From: an uncultured Desulfobulbaceae bacterium | GTDB taxonomy: Bacteria > Desulfobacterota > Desulfobulbia > Desulfobulbales > BM004 | Assembly: GCA_945787325.1 (NCBI GenBank) | Contig: CALZHP010000002.1 | Location: 1-64,000, forward strand | Direction of reading: 5' to 3' | Length of the DNA stretch: 64,000 bases | In this document: positions 55,220 through 64,000 of the stretch, in pieces | Layout: every line of letters starts with the position of its first letter | Numbering within the stretch: the first letter of the stretch is position 1 | Translations under genes and position numbers: made by a program | Notes under the pieces: model-generated | The model's database searches: none | The model's input: the letters and a program-made list of their open reading frames with translations, nothing else | What the model was told of the DNA's origin: nothing

Positions 55220-56008
55220 ATGAGTGTACTCTCTAAACCTGTCAATCGCCGGATCGGGCAGGCTATGCATCTTTACAAGATGTTGCAGGACGGCGACCGG
55301 GTAATAATCGCTGTCTCCGGTGGCGTAGACAGCCTTGTGCTTACCTGGCTTCTCGCCAACTGGAAAAAGAAGGCACCCATTAACTACGAACTGCTGGCCG
55401 TTCATATTGATAACGGCTTTGGCGAGCCGGAGAACAGAACATCTATAAAAGTGGGTGAACAGCTGGAACGGTTGTCTGTGCCCTACCTTGTTGAAGAGAC
55501 TGATTTCGGGAAAAAAGCTCAGGAAGCTGAAGATGGCAAAAGCACATGTTATCATTGTGCACGTCAGAGGAGAAATCGGCTGTTTGAACTAGCTCAGGAA
55601 AAGGATTTTTCTTCCATTGCTTTCGGTCATCACAAGGATGACCTGCTAGAAACCTTTTTCCTTAATCTGCTATACGGGGGTAACTTAAGCACCATGGTGC
55701 CGCGGCAGGATCTTTTTGAGGGAAAGATGAAGATTATCCGGCCTATGGCTTTTATTGATAAAATAGAAGTTCAGGAAATAGCTGCTGCGCTCGATCTTGT
55801 TCCCGTGAAGAATCCATGCCCGATGGACAGCGACTCCAAACGTCAGGATGTAAGAAGTTTGCTCGCATCATTGTATGACAAAAACCCATCACTAAAGGCC
55901 AACATTTTTTCTGCACTGAGTAACGTTAGAGAAGGGTATCTCCTGAAACCCTACACGATGAAGCAAAACCCAGAAAAAGTAATCAATTTTCATGCGGACA
56001 GCCCTTGA
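55220..56008 (+). CDS. TtcA/TilS-superfamily PP-loop ATPase, probable tRNA thiolation enzyme
   Basis: A 262-aa N-type ATP pyrophosphatase with the PP-loop VIIAVSGGVDSLVLTWLL, a CxxC motif (STCYHCARQRRNRLFELA) and FGHHKDDLLETFFLNLLYGG. This is the layout of TtcA, which makes 2-thiocytidine at tRNA position 32 using an Fe-S cluster held by the CxxC and a third Cys (here probably NPCPMDSD). It is shorter than E. coli TtcA (about 310 aa). It overlaps the next gene by 17 nt. The exact tRNA target is inferred from the family. Confidence 0.85.
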   Translation: MSVLSKPVNRRIGQAMHLYKMLQDGDRVIIAVSGGVDSLVLTWLLANWKKKAPINYELLAVHIDNGFGEPENRTSIKVGEQLERLSVPYLVEETDFGKKAQEAEDGKSTCYHCARQRRNRLFELAQEKDFSSIAFGHHKDDLLETFFLNLLYGGNLSTMVPRQDLFEGKMKIIRPMAFIDKIEVQEIAAALDLVPVKNPCPMDSDSKRQDVRSLLASLYDKNPSLKANIFSALSNVREGYLLKPYTMKQNPEKVINFHADSP

Positions 56009-56900
56009 ATGTCTGCCGTGTTTTCTTATGCAGACCCTCCATACAGTCAGGCTCAGTACTTCTGATCCTTCCCTGCAATTCGAGGTAATGGCGCAGGTTT
56101 CGCGACTTCTTTCCCGGATCGACCTTGATTTGTCTCCTCCCGAAAATTCTATTGCCGTATATAATCTAATTGCAGAAATATCAGGTTGTGCAGATCCCTT
56201 TGCTGATATCAAAGAAAAAAGCAATGCTTTTGCTATGAGACTAGTTCCGGAACTGCGCAAGAAGATACAAGCCTCAGAAGATCCGTTGCTGACAGCAGTA
56301 AAATTTGCCATTGCCGGTAATATTATTGATTATGGATCGCAACAAAAATTTGATGCTCAAAAGGCAGTTGACAATTGTATTGAAAGCAAACTTTCCATAG
56401 ATGATTATTCCATCTTCCGCGAAGATCTTGCAGAGGCGGAAACCATTCTGTACCTGGGAGACAATTGTGGGGAAATTATATTTGACGCACTTTTGGCGCA
56501 GCTTATTTCTGAGTCCGGCAAAAGCGTAATTTTTGCAGTAAAAGATCGCCCGATAATAAATGATGCAGTAATTGAAGACGCGCTTTCATGTGGACTTGGA
56601 GAATACTGCGAAGTAATTTCCAATGGTACTAACTGTCCGGGTACACCGCTTGAAAGTTGCAGCCCAGCTTTTCAGAAAGTGTTTCGAAATGCCGATCTCA
56701 TTATAAGCAAAGGGCAAGGCAACTTTGAGACATTATCAGAAAACCAAGGTCCGATCTATTATATGCTGACTGTAAAGTGTCCTGTAGTGGCCAGCCATAT
56801 TGCCGGTCATGCCTGCAGAACAAAAAATGTGGCAGAATTCGTTAAAGGGAATGGAGAGCTGGTATTATACAAAAACAACCTGTTCACATCGTCTTCTTAA
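55992..56900 (+). CDS. DUF89/ARMT1-family metal-dependent phosphatase-like protein
   Basis: A 302-aa member of the DUF89 group, known for damage-control phosphatases acting on sugar phosphates and cofactor derivatives. An N-terminal CLPCF motif (ALECLPCFLMQTL) typical of the prokaryotic subgroup is followed by YLGDNCGEIIFD and an ISKGQGNFETLSE motif, providing the Asp/Asn metal site. Its start lies inside the end of the TtcA-like gene, so translation is coupled. The substrate is unknown. Confidence 0.85.
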   Translation: MRTALECLPCFLMQTLHTVRLSTSDPSLQFEVMAQVSRLLSRIDLDLSPPENSIAVYNLIAEISGCADPFADIKEKSNAFAMRLVPELRKKIQASEDPLLTAVKFAIAGNIIDYGSQQKFDAQKAVDNCIESKLSIDDYSIFREDLAEAETILYLGDNCGEIIFDALLAQLISESGKSVIFAVKDRPIINDAVIEDALSCGLGEYCEVISNGTNCPGTPLESCSPAFQKVFRNADLIISKGQGNFETLSENQGPIYYMLTVKCPVVASHIAGHACRTKNVAEFVKGNGELVLYKNNLFTSSS

Positions 56901-56921
56901 TGAATTGATAAGATAAGAAAC

Positions 56922-56934
56922 TGAAATATTCGGG
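56922..56934 (-). repeat. Solo copy of the structured-repeat terminus
   Basis: TGAAATATTCGGG is identical to the reverse complement of the left end of repeat copy B (CCCGAATATTTCA). No other part of the element is recognisable around it, so it may be a relic or a chance 13-base match. Confidence 0.3.
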
Positions 56935-56939
56935 ATAAG

Positions 56940-58172
56940 ATGTCGCTTTTTAATAGTATCGCCATACTGCTGACCCTGGCAGCTGTGCTCAGTTACATAA
57001 ATTACCGATATATACGTTTGCCTACTACTATCGGCTTGATGCTGATAGCGCTTGTTCTTTCCATGGGTTTGGTATGGCTAGGTAAAATGGGTTATGGAAT
57101 TGGTAAAGATGCTGAGCTGTTTTTGCGGGGCATTGATTTTGAGGAAACATTACTGCATGGTGTTCTCAGTTTCTTGCTATTTGCTGGGGCATTGCACGTA
57201 AATATTAATGATCTTGCAGACCAGAAGAAGGTTATCGGGCTTCTTGCCACAGCTGGGGTAATAGGTTCCACCTTTATTATCGGTGGAATGGTTTATTTTC
57301 TGTTCAGATTTATGGGATTCGATGTACCAATGATATTCTGTCTCCTGTTCGGCTCACTTATCTCACCAACTGATCCAATCGCCGTATTGGGAATAATGAA
57401 GACCGCCGGCGCTAAAAAAAGTATTGAAACAAAAATTGTTGGTGAATCTCTCTTTAACGATGGTGTAGCCGTCGTTGTTTTTCTTGTTTTACTGGAAATT
57501 GCTACCGGGCATCAGGATGTCGGTGTAGTAAAAGTTGTGTCGCTTTTTGCCACTGAAGCAATCGGGGGTCTTTTATTCGGGCTTGCCGCAGGATTCCTAG
57601 TATATCGTATGTTGAAGAGTGTCGATAATTACCAGGTGGAGGTATTGATCACGCTGGCTCTGGTAACAGGCGGGTATGCCATGGCGGAAAAATTACACAT
57701 TTCTGCTCCCATAGCGATTGTGGTGGCCGGCCTGCTTATAGGAAATCATGGTAGAATGCTGGCCATGTCCGATCGTACCCGTGATAATATCGACACTTTC
57801 TGGGAACTGATTGATGAAATATTGAACGCTGTGCTGTTTTTATTGATTGGCCTGGAAGTTCTTGTGATTACCTTTACCACGAAATTTATTCTTGCAGGAC
57901 TGCTAGTCATCCCCATCGTTCTTCTGTCTCGCTTTATAAGTGTTAGCATCCCGGTGATGCTGCTCAAACGTTTCCGGTCTTTCAGCCCAAGGATTATCAG
58001 GATATTGACCTGGGCGGGGTTGCGAGGAGGTATATCAGTGGCAATGGCTCTGGCACTGCCAATTAATCCGCACCGGGATATTTTGATCGCCGTTACCTAT
58101 TCAGTTGTGGTTTTTTCTATTGTCGTTCAGGGGTTGACGGTCGGAAAGATGTTTGCAGAAAATAAACAGTAA
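56940..58172 (+). CDS. NhaP-type cation:proton antiporter (CPA1)
   Basis: A 410-aa membrane protein with about 12 helices. The CPA1 signatures are LISPTDPIAVLGIMKTAGAKKSIETKI and GESLFNDGVAVVVFLVLLEIATG (containing the ND ion-binding pair), and WAGLRGGISVAMALALPIN near the C-terminus. It should exchange Na+ or K+ for protons across the inner membrane. No strong ribosome site precedes the ATG; the 13-base repeat relic lies directly upstream. Confidence 0.93.
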   Translation: MSLFNSIAILLTLAAVLSYINYRYIRLPTTIGLMLIALVLSMGLVWLGKMGYGIGKDAELFLRGIDFEETLLHGVLSFLLFAGALHVNINDLADQKKVIGLLATAGVIGSTFIIGGMVYFLFRFMGFDVPMIFCLLFGSLISPTDPIAVLGIMKTAGAKKSIETKIVGESLFNDGVAVVVFLVLLEIATGHQDVGVVKVVSLFATEAIGGLLFGLAAGFLVYRMLKSVDNYQVEVLITLALVTGGYAMAEKLHISAPIAIVVAGLLIGNHGRMLAMSDRTRDNIDTFWELIDEILNAVLFLLIGLEVLVITFTTKFILAGLLVIPIVLLSRFISVSIPVMLLKRFRSFSPRIIRILTWAGLRGGISVAMALALPINPHRDILIAVTYSVVVFSIVVQGLTVGKMFAENKQ

Positions 58173-58201
58173 ACGATAAAATTTGCAAGATATAGTTGTC
58201 A

Positions 58202-58975
58202 TTAAATCTGCAATAATTTCCCGGGTTTGTCTTGCGTACCAATGGATATGTCGGGCTGTCGGATTTCACCGTTTTTTAGGATACCTGTTACTGTCTTGAA
58301 GGCAAGATCAGGTCTGTTGTTGGTCTCGCTTATGTGTGCCAGGACTACGTGGGCAAGCCTATCGTGAACAAGATCTTTCAAAAAAGTTGCAGCGTCTATA
58401 TTTGCCAGATGGCCTTTATTGCCGCGCACCCGCTGTTTAAGGAAAGGAGGGTATGGACCGTTATTGAGAATTTCCGGATCGTGATTGCTTTCCAATATAA
58501 TCCCGTTGCACCCGAAAAGTCGGTGATGCATTAGTCGTGAAACAGTACCTGTGTCCGTGCAGTAGCCGATGGAAGACTTACCGTCCGAAACTATAAATCC
58601 CACAGGATCAGAAGTGTCGTGAGAAATGGAAAAGGGGTGGATTTCAAAGTCTTCAAAAGAGAATGAAACACCGGTGGTGAACTCTTCGAAAGAATAAAGG
58701 TTTTTAAAGTTTTTACCAGCGGCGGAGTGGGTTGCCCTGTTCGCGTAAACAGACATTTTCCCTTTTCTTGAAAGTACGGGCACACCCTGGATATGATCGT
58801 TGTGTTCATGGGTTACAAGAATTGCAGAGAGTGAATCAAAGTCTATACCAACAGCTGCAAGTCGTCGCTGGACCTCAATTCCAGAGAACCCGGCATCAAT
58901 GAGTATAGATGTTTTTCCGGAGGATATGTAGGTGCAGTTACCCTTGCTGCCGCTGCCAAGTACGCAGAATTTCAT
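58202..58975 (-). CDS. MBL-fold metallohydrolase, YycJ/WalJ-like
   Basis: A 257-aa metallo-beta-lactamase fold protein. It starts with FCVLGSGSKGNCTYISSGKTSILIDAGFSG, a hallmark of the YycJ group, and holds the metal motif VTHEHNDHIQGVPVLS. Homologues are reported as 5'-3' DNA exonucleases linked to mismatch repair in Firmicutes; the role here is inference. It follows dut by 45 nt at the end of the truB-rpsO-pnp cluster. Confidence 0.85.
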   Translation of the reverse strand: MKFCVLGSGSKGNCTYISSGKTSILIDAGFSGIEVQRRLAAVGIDFDSLSAILVTHEHNDHIQGVPVLSRKGKMSVYANRATHSAAGKNFKNLYSFEEFTTGVSFSFEDFEIHPFSISHDTSDPVGFIVSDGKSSIGYCTDTGTVSRLMHHRLFGCNGIILESNHDPEILNNGPYPPFLKQRVRGNKGHLANIDAATFLKDLVHDRLAHVVLAHISETNNRPDLAFKTVTGILKNGEIRQPDISIGTQDKPGKLLQI

Positions 58976-59020
58976 GAGATGAAGATTATAAATATATGCA
59001 AGATTTTCAGGCGTATCGGC

Positions 59021-59476
59021 TCATATTCCTGTGTGGCCGAACCCCCCTTCCTGGCGGACGGTTTCATCGAGAGAATCGACAACAGTCAGCTTGGCCCTGT
59101 TAACCGGGGCCAGAACAAGCTGGGCAATACGATCACCCCGATTAATTGTAAAAGTTTGATTGCCGAGATTTATCAGTCCGATTTTTACTTCTCCCCGGTA
59201 ATCAGAATCTATGGTTCCAGGCGCGTTGATTACCGTGATTCCATGTTTAATAGCCAGACCGCTTCGCGGCCGTACCTGTATTTCATGTCCGGCTGGAATA
59301 GCAATAGCAAATCCGGTCGGAACCATTGTTATTTCACCGGGTGAAAGGGGGAGGGGTAAGTCAATTGCAGCCGCAACATCCATGCCCGCGGCCTCATCAG
59401 AATGGTATAAGGGAAGCGGCAGATCCTTTGCGGATTTCTGGTTGAGCCAGCAGAAGTTTACCGTTATATGATTCAT
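59021..59476 (-). CDS. dut: Deoxyuridine 5'-triphosphate nucleotidohydrolase
   Basis: A 151-aa trimeric dUTPase that keeps uracil out of DNA and supplies dUMP. All five motifs are present in order: [45 protein letters not shown] and the C-terminal P-loop-like EGGFGHTG. Length is typical. It follows the M16 peptidase gene by 68 nt. Confidence 0.97.
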   Translation of the reverse strand: MNHITVNFCWLNQKSAKDLPLPLYHSDEAAGMDVAAAIDLPLPLSPGEITMVPTGFAIAIPAGHEIQVRPRSGLAIKHGITVINAPGTIDSDYRGEVKIGLINLGNQTFTINRGDRIAQLVLAPVNRAKLTVVDSLDETVRQEGGFGHTGI

Positions 59477-59544
59477 AACCTTCCCCTCTGTGTCAGTAAT
59501 AAAATATCGTCTATTTTATTATAGCAATTGATAATTACTCAGAA

Positions 59545-60804
59545 TCAGCCTAACTGATTCCAGTCGATTTCGTTGGAACTTAATGGCCCAACCGCGGCCA
59601 CAGTCAAGTCGTTGTTCTTGAAAACATTTTCTGCAAGCCTGCAAATATCTTCGTTGTTTACCTTGTTGATTTCCGTAGCTACTTCATCAAGAGAAATATA
59701 ACGGTTAAATGCCATTTCATTTCTGGCAATCCTCGTCATAATTGATTCCATGTTTTCTGCAGACAGGTATAGACCGCCTTTGATGAACTCCTTGGCATTA
59801 TCTAGTTCTGCTTCCGTGACCGGTTCTGCTGATATTTTACTGATTTCGCGTTGGATCAATGAAAAAGCCTTATTTACAGCCCCATGATCAATGCCGAGGT
59901 ATGTGGCCATGTATCCGCTATCCATGTAAGATGCAATGTATGAGTAGACTGAATAGGCGAGGCCTCTTTTTTCACGTATTTCCTGGTATACTCTCGAGCT
60001 CATATTGCCACCGAATATGGTATTCAGTAACAGATAAGCGTAGCGGTCCGGAGAAATATTCGATAATCCGTAAGTGCCTAGGATTATGTGAGTTTGCTCC
60101 AGGGGTTTATGATATATGGTTCGTTTAGCCTGACAGGTTACAGGTACTTCTCTTTTGATGCTATCATCTCCATTGCCACTCATTTTAGAAAATTTGCTCT
60201 CGCAAAGTTCCACAAAAGTTTCGTGATCGATATTGCCTGCAGCAGCAATCAGGATTTTCTCAGGCTGGTAATGCTGTGCAATATAATCCCGGAGTTTTTT
60301 GGAATCCATGGAGGAAATCACTTCTCTTGCCCCAAGCACTGTTTTCCCCAAGGGGTGCATTCCCCAGAGTTGGGCCGCGAAAAGATCGTGAATGTGGTCA
60401 TCGGGAATATCTTCCACCATATTTATTTCCTGGTGGATCACCTGGCATTCCTTGTCTATTTCATCATCGCTCAGTTGAGAGTTAAGGAAAATGTCTGACA
60501 ATAGTTCAACAAGTTTTGGGAGGTGATTATCTAGAACAGTGGCGTAATAGCAAGTGTTTTCCCTGGAGGTGAAGGCATTGGCTGTTCCGCCAAGAGCATC
60601 AAACTCCCTGGAAATCTGCTGGGCGGAACGGTCGGCTGTGCCCTTGAAAAGCATATGTTCCACGAAATGAGCACAACCATTATTGAGATCGTGCTCGTCA
60701 CGGGATCCTACGTCGACCCAGATTCCGACTGAGATGATTCTGGAATGAGAAAAGCGCTCGGATACGATCCGAACGCCATTGGAAAGAACAGTTTTATTAT
60801 ACAT
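59545..60804 (-). CDS. M16-family zinc peptidase (processing peptidase-like)
   Basis: About 419 aa from MYNKTVLSNGVRIVSERF at 60804; the track adds 9 residues. The inverted zinc motif HxxEH is in CAHFVEHMLFKGT, with the distal Glu about 75 residues later (DKECQVIHQEINMVEDIPDD). This is the YmxG/PqqL-type protein usually encoded next to pnp and dut. The substrate is unknown; related enzymes cleave short peptides. It starts about 30 nt after pnp stops. Confidence 0.93.
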   Translation of the reverse strand: MYNKTVLSNGVRIVSERFSHSRIISVGIWVDVGSRDEHDLNNGCAHFVEHMLFKGTADRSAQQISREFDALGGTANAFTSRENTCYYATVLDNHLPKLVELLSDIFLNSQLSDDEIDKECQVIHQEINMVEDIPDDHIHDLFAAQLWGMHPLGKTVLGAREVISSMDSKKLRDYIAQHYQPEKILIAAAGNIDHETFVELCESKFSKMSGNGDDSIKREVPVTCQAKRTIYHKPLEQTHIILGTYGLSNISPDRYAYLLLNTIFGGNMSSRVYQEIREKRGLAYSVYSYIASYMDSGYMATYLGIDHGAVNKAFSLIQREISKISAEPVTEAELDNAKEFIKGGLYLSAENMESIMTRIARNEMAFNRYISLDEVATEINKVNNEDICRLAENVFKNNDLTVAAVGPLSSNEIDWNQLG

Positions 60805-60836
60805 TATTCCTATTATAGGAGTTCCAAGCAATAAAA

Positions 60837-62933
60837 TCAGTCATTTTTCATCTCAGCCAGAGCCGCCTTGCGGCTCAGTCTAATTTTGCCGCGTCGATCA
60901 ATTTCTAGAACTTTGACATTAACTTCGTCTCCCTCTTTCAGGACATCGGTTACTTTTTCAACCCGTCTGTCCTCAAGTTCGGAAATGTGAACCAGCCCGT
61001 CAGTACCAGGTAGAATTTCAACAAAGGCACCAAAATCCTTAATGGTTTTGACTGTTCCTTTGTAAATTTTGCCTACCTGGGCTTCTTGGGTCAGGTCTTC
61101 AACACGGCTGATTAATTGACCGGCAATTTCACCATTGGGTGAAAATATCTTGACGACACCTGAATCATCAACTTCAATTTTAGCACCGAACTCAGCGGTA
61201 AGGCCCTTAATTACTTTACCACCAGGGCCGATAAGGTCACGTATTTTGTCCGGATTTATAGAAAGTGTGAAATACTTGGGTGCATGCTCCGCAATTTCTT
61301 CACGCGGTTCGGAGATAGCCTCCTGCATTTTTTCAAGAATATGAAGACGACCGCCTTTTGCTTGTTCAAGAGCTGTTCCCATGATCTCGCGGTTAACTCC
61401 GGTTATCTTGATGTCCATCTGCAGTGAAGTGATACCTTCTTCGGTGCCTACCACTTTGAAGTCCATATCACCTAGATGATCTTCATCACCAAGGATGTCG
61501 GAAAGCACAACTATTTCATCGCCTTCCTTGATCAGGCCCATGGCAATGCCCGATACGGGTTTCTTAATGGGGACTCCGCCATCCATTAGAGCAAGACTTG
61601 CGCCGCAAACAGTTGCCATGGATGATGAACCGTTTGATTCCAGCACTTCGGAAACAACCCGCATGGTGTATGGAAAACTGTCCATATCAGGAAGCACTGC
61701 ACGGATTGCCCGCTCCGCCAGAGCACCGTGGCCTATATCCCTGCGGCTGGGACCACGCAAAAAACGAACCTCGCCCACGCAATAGGGTGGGAAGTTATAA
61801 TGCAGCATAAACTTTCTGAAGGAGTCACCTTCCAGGGTTTCAATTCTCTGCTCATCCCCTTCACTACCCAATGTTGCCGTGACAATGACCTGGGTTTCTC
61901 CGCGGGTGAACAGGGCTGAACCATGTGTTTTAGGCAAACAGCCAACTTCACAAGTTATGGTACGCACTTCATCAAAGGTCCTGCCGTCAATACGGGCGTG
62001 TTCTTTGACGATGCGGTCACGCATCATTTTCTTGTTGAGTTCCTTGAAAAGACCTTTGGCATCCTCGGTGTTACATCCTTCGTCTTCTTCTTGGAGCTGA
62101 GTGATAACTTTTGATTTCAGCTCGTCAAGGGCGCTGCCACGCTCCATTTTGTCCGCAGTTGTAATAACGGACAGCATTTCTTCAGAAGCCAGCTCAGCGA
62201 TCCTTTTTTGAAGCGCTTCGTTGATTTCAATCGCGGACACTTCCATTTTTGGTTTGCCCAAAGCCGAACGCAACTCATCCTGCATGTCGAGAATCGGTTG
62301 CATTTCACGGTGTCCGAAAAATATACCTTCCAGTATCTCATCTTCTGAGAGACTGTCTGCTCCACCCTCAACCATGACTACGGCATTGCGGGTACCAGCA
62401 ACAATCAGGTTCATCCGTGACTGTTCCAATTGGTCTGCTGTGGGGTTAAGAACGTACTGGTTGTCGATGTATCCGACACGCACACCTGCAACTGGTCCAA
62501 GGAAAGGGATTTCGGACACCATCAGGGCCGCAGATGCGCCAATAATTGATAAAACATCAGGATCGTTCTGCTGGTCTGCCGATAGAACTGTGGCAATAAC
62601 CTGGGTTTCGTTAGTGTATCCGTCAGTAAATAAAGGCCGCAGCGGACGGTCGATGAACCGGCATGTCAGTGTTTCTTTTTCACTGGGGCGGCCGATTTCT
62701 CGACGAAAGAAACTTCCAGGTATTCGACCAACGGAATACAGTCTTTCCTGATATTCTATAGTCAATGGCAAAAAACCTAAATCTGGTTTTGCCTCTTTAG
62801 ATTTGGTGGCAGTAACCAGAACAACGGTCTCGCCATATGATACCAGCACCGATCCGTTGGCCTGTTTGGCCAAACGTCCGCTTTCAATAGAAAGAGTGCG
62901 GCCGCCAATATCGGCTTCAACTTTTTTAAACAT
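60837..62933 (-). CDS. pnp: Polyribonucleotide nucleotidyltransferase (PNPase)
   Basis: A 698-aa phosphorolytic 3'-5' exoribonuclease. Two RNase PH domains (first from GGRTLSIESGRLAKQANGSVLV, second from ARIDGRTFDEVRTITCEVG with the active-site FMLHYNFPPYCVGE) are followed by a KH domain (IRDLIGPGGKVIKGLTAEFGA) and an S1 domain (GKIYKGTVKTIKDFGAFVEI). It is downstream of rpsO, the conserved order, with a 183-base gap where the pnp leader would be; E. coli-type autoregulation at that leader is possible. Confidence 0.98.
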   Translation of the reverse strand: MFKKVEADIGGRTLSIESGRLAKQANGSVLVSYGETVVLVTATKSKEAKPDLGFLPLTIEYQERLYSVGRIPGSFFRREIGRPSEKETLTCRFIDRPLRPLFTDGYTNETQVIATVLSADQQNDPDVLSIIGASAALMVSEIPFLGPVAGVRVGYIDNQYVLNPTADQLEQSRMNLIVAGTRNAVVMVEGGADSLSEDEILEGIFFGHREMQPILDMQDELRSALGKPKMEVSAIEINEALQKRIAELASEEMLSVITTADKMERGSALDELKSKVITQLQEEDEGCNTEDAKGLFKELNKKMMRDRIVKEHARIDGRTFDEVRTITCEVGCLPKTHGSALFTRGETQVIVTATLGSEGDEQRIETLEGDSFRKFMLHYNFPPYCVGEVRFLRGPSRRDIGHGALAERAIRAVLPDMDSFPYTMRVVSEVLESNGSSSMATVCGASLALMDGGVPIKKPVSGIAMGLIKEGDEIVVLSDILGDEDHLGDMDFKVVGTEEGITSLQMDIKITGVNREIMGTALEQAKGGRLHILEKMQEAISEPREEIAEHAPKYFTLSINPDKIRDLIGPGGKVIKGLTAEFGAKIEVDDSGVVKIFSPNGEIAGQLISRVEDLTQEAQVGKIYKGTVKTIKDFGAFVEILPGTDGLVHISELEDRRVEKVTDVLKEGDEVNVKVLEIDRRGKIRLSRKAALAEMKND

Positions 62934-63116
62934 GGGGTCTCCTTGTTTTGGTTAACGAGTGGGAGCAGTGTTCAGTTTAGGATAATTACAAAAAGCAACG
63001 TGCCGCTATTTTCGAAAGAACTGGCAAGGCACTATTTTTCGTAGTCAGCAAAAGTTCCGTATAGTGGAAGTTTCTGCAGATATAATTGAACACCGTTCAC
63101 AGACTTCAACCGATCA

Positions 63117-63386
63117 TTACTTCCGGATACTTAGATCCTGGATAAGCTTACGATACTTGCTGATGTCTTTTCTCATCAGATAGTTCAGTAACCTGCGTCT
63201 TTGACCGACCAGTTTCAAAAGCCCTCGCCTTGAATGGTGGTCTTTCTTATGAACTTTGAAATGTTCAGTCAGGTAAGTGATCCTGTCACTCAAAAGAGCA
63301 ATCTGCACTTCTGAGGAACCGGTATCTTTTTCATGTGTTTTGTAATTTTCGATTATTTCTTGTTTTTTTTCAGCTTGTTGTGCCAC
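63117..63386 (-). CDS. rpsO: 30S ribosomal protein S15
   Basis: An 89-aa protein with [29 protein letters not shown] and [26 protein letters not shown] chose GTG 63386 because TAGGAGG lies 6 nt before it and the resulting N-terminus (AQQAEKKQ) fits the family; the ORF track adds six residues upstream that overlap the ribosome site. It sits between truB and pnp. Confidence 0.97.
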   Translation of the reverse strand: MAQQAEKKQEIIENYKTHEKDTGSSEVQIALLSDRITYLTEHFKVHKKDHHSRRGLLKLVGQRRRLLNYLMRKDISKYRKLIQDLSIRK

Positions 63387-63500
63387 GATTAGCCTCCTAC
63401 GCATTTTAAAAACTGGAAACCTGATCGATTGATACAGATATTAAGTTATGTTTTATGTCAGTTTCCATTATTAGTTTTGAAATTTCCTTTATACATCCAT

Positions 63501-64000
63501 CTAGTTATTTACAGCCGTTAGAACACGTTCAACAGTCAGGAGGTGCTGTTGAAGTATCTGCCGACTATGGCCTGAGTTAACTAATTGCTCACCGTCCACA
63601 GCGTCATTAACGGAAAAAGGTCCGTTTTTCGTTCTTCTGAGGGCTGAGAGATGGGCGCCACAGCCAAGGGTTTTTCCAATATCCGCGGCCAAGGTACGGA
63701 TATATGTTCCCTTGCTGCATAGTACTTTGAGACTTAGGGTGTGTCCTTGAACAGACAGACATTCAATGTCCTTTATCTCAATGCGCCGTGCTTCTTTTTT
63801 CACCTCTATACCTTTTCGGGCATAATAATAAAGAGGCTTTCCATTATGTTTTAGCGCTGAATAACGGGGGGGGATCTGGAGCTGTTCTCCCTTAAAGCCC
63901 GCCAGACAGCAAGTTATTTCTTCCATGCTAATGACCGGAACCGGTTTGGTCGAAACAACTTCACCTTCCGGATCATGTGTATCGGTTTCAACTCCCAGGT
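63501..64000 (-). CDS. truB: tRNA pseudouridine(55) synthase TruB, 5' end cut by the window
   Basis: The frame runs off the window edge: upstream of the track's ATG it continues with LGVETDTHDPEGEVV, a TruB block, so that ATG is internal. The visible part includes PRYSALKHNGKPLYYYARKG, CSKGTYIRTLAADIGKTLGCGAHLSALRRTKNGPF and the C-terminal region. TruB makes pseudouridine 55 in the T loop of tRNAs. The catalytic Asp lies outside the window. It precedes rpsO, as in many bacteria. Confidence 0.95.
   Translation of the reverse strand, partial: LGVETDTHDPEGEVVSTKPVPVISMEEITCCLAGFKGEQLQIPPRYSALKHNGKPLYYYARKGIEVKKEARRIEIKDIECLSVQGHTLSLKVLCSKGTYIRTLAADIGKTLGCGAHLSALRRTKNGPFSVNDAVDGEQLVNSGHSRQILQQHLLTVERVLTAVNN

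Overview
The window looks like chromosomal DNA from an anaerobic, probably sulfate-reducing member of the Desulfobacterota (former Deltaproteobacteria), plausibly Desulfobulbales. This is inference, resting on a complex I operon without NuoE/F/G, a C-terminally truncated GlmU-like protein, an AICAR formyltransferase without its cyclohydrolase domain, a small protein I associate with sulfate reducers, and an apparent selenocysteine (Sec) gene. No rRNA, CRISPR, phage or complete insertion sequence was seen.

Layout. 0.2-4.9 kb (+): glmU-like gene, thiG-thiH, AICAR formyltransferase. 5.1-8.5 kb (+): a sigma54 activator, then two perfect inverted-repeat operators and a textbook -24/-12 promoter ahead of a three-gene unit (small helical protein, 2-Cys peroxiredoxin, 142-aa protein). 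8.6-17 kb (mostly -): an accessory stretch with a YHS-domain lipoprotein whose conserved Cys codon is an in-frame UGA, small zinc-ribbon and unknown genes, a LysE exporter, a quinone-reductase-like flavoprotein, a frameshifted PH-domain gene and a GC-richer katG. 17-24 kb: Pit phosphate transporter, polA, HPF/cold-shock fusion, hemH. 24-30 kb (-): mreBCD-mrdA-rodA shape operon. 30-36 kb: tRNA-Ala, mpl, and a proton-translocating transhydrogenase operon bracketed by two direct copies of a 255-bp structured repeat. 36-49 kb (-): beta-barrel protein, monoheme cytochrome c, and a 13-gene complex I operon (A B C D H I J K, extra antiporter-like subunit, small membrane protein, L-like, M, N). 49-58 kb: aminotransferase, truA, argC, rplM-rpsI, tRNA-Gly, hisB, lipoprotein, TtcA-like protein, DUF89 protein, NhaP-type antiporter. 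58-64 kb (-): truB (cut by the window edge), rpsO, pnp, M16 peptidase, dut, MBL hydrolase.

Together the genes cover membrane energy conservation (complex I, transhydrogenase, cation/proton antiporter), cell elongation, translation and RNA turnover, and a cluster of redox-defence functions (peroxiredoxin, catalase-peroxidase, flavoprotein, YHS protein). The two observations I value most are the probable YHS selenoprotein with a bacterial SECIS-like hairpin at the right distance (8.7-9.1 kb), and the paired repeats around the pnt operon, whose internal hairpin shows a compensatory base-pair change.
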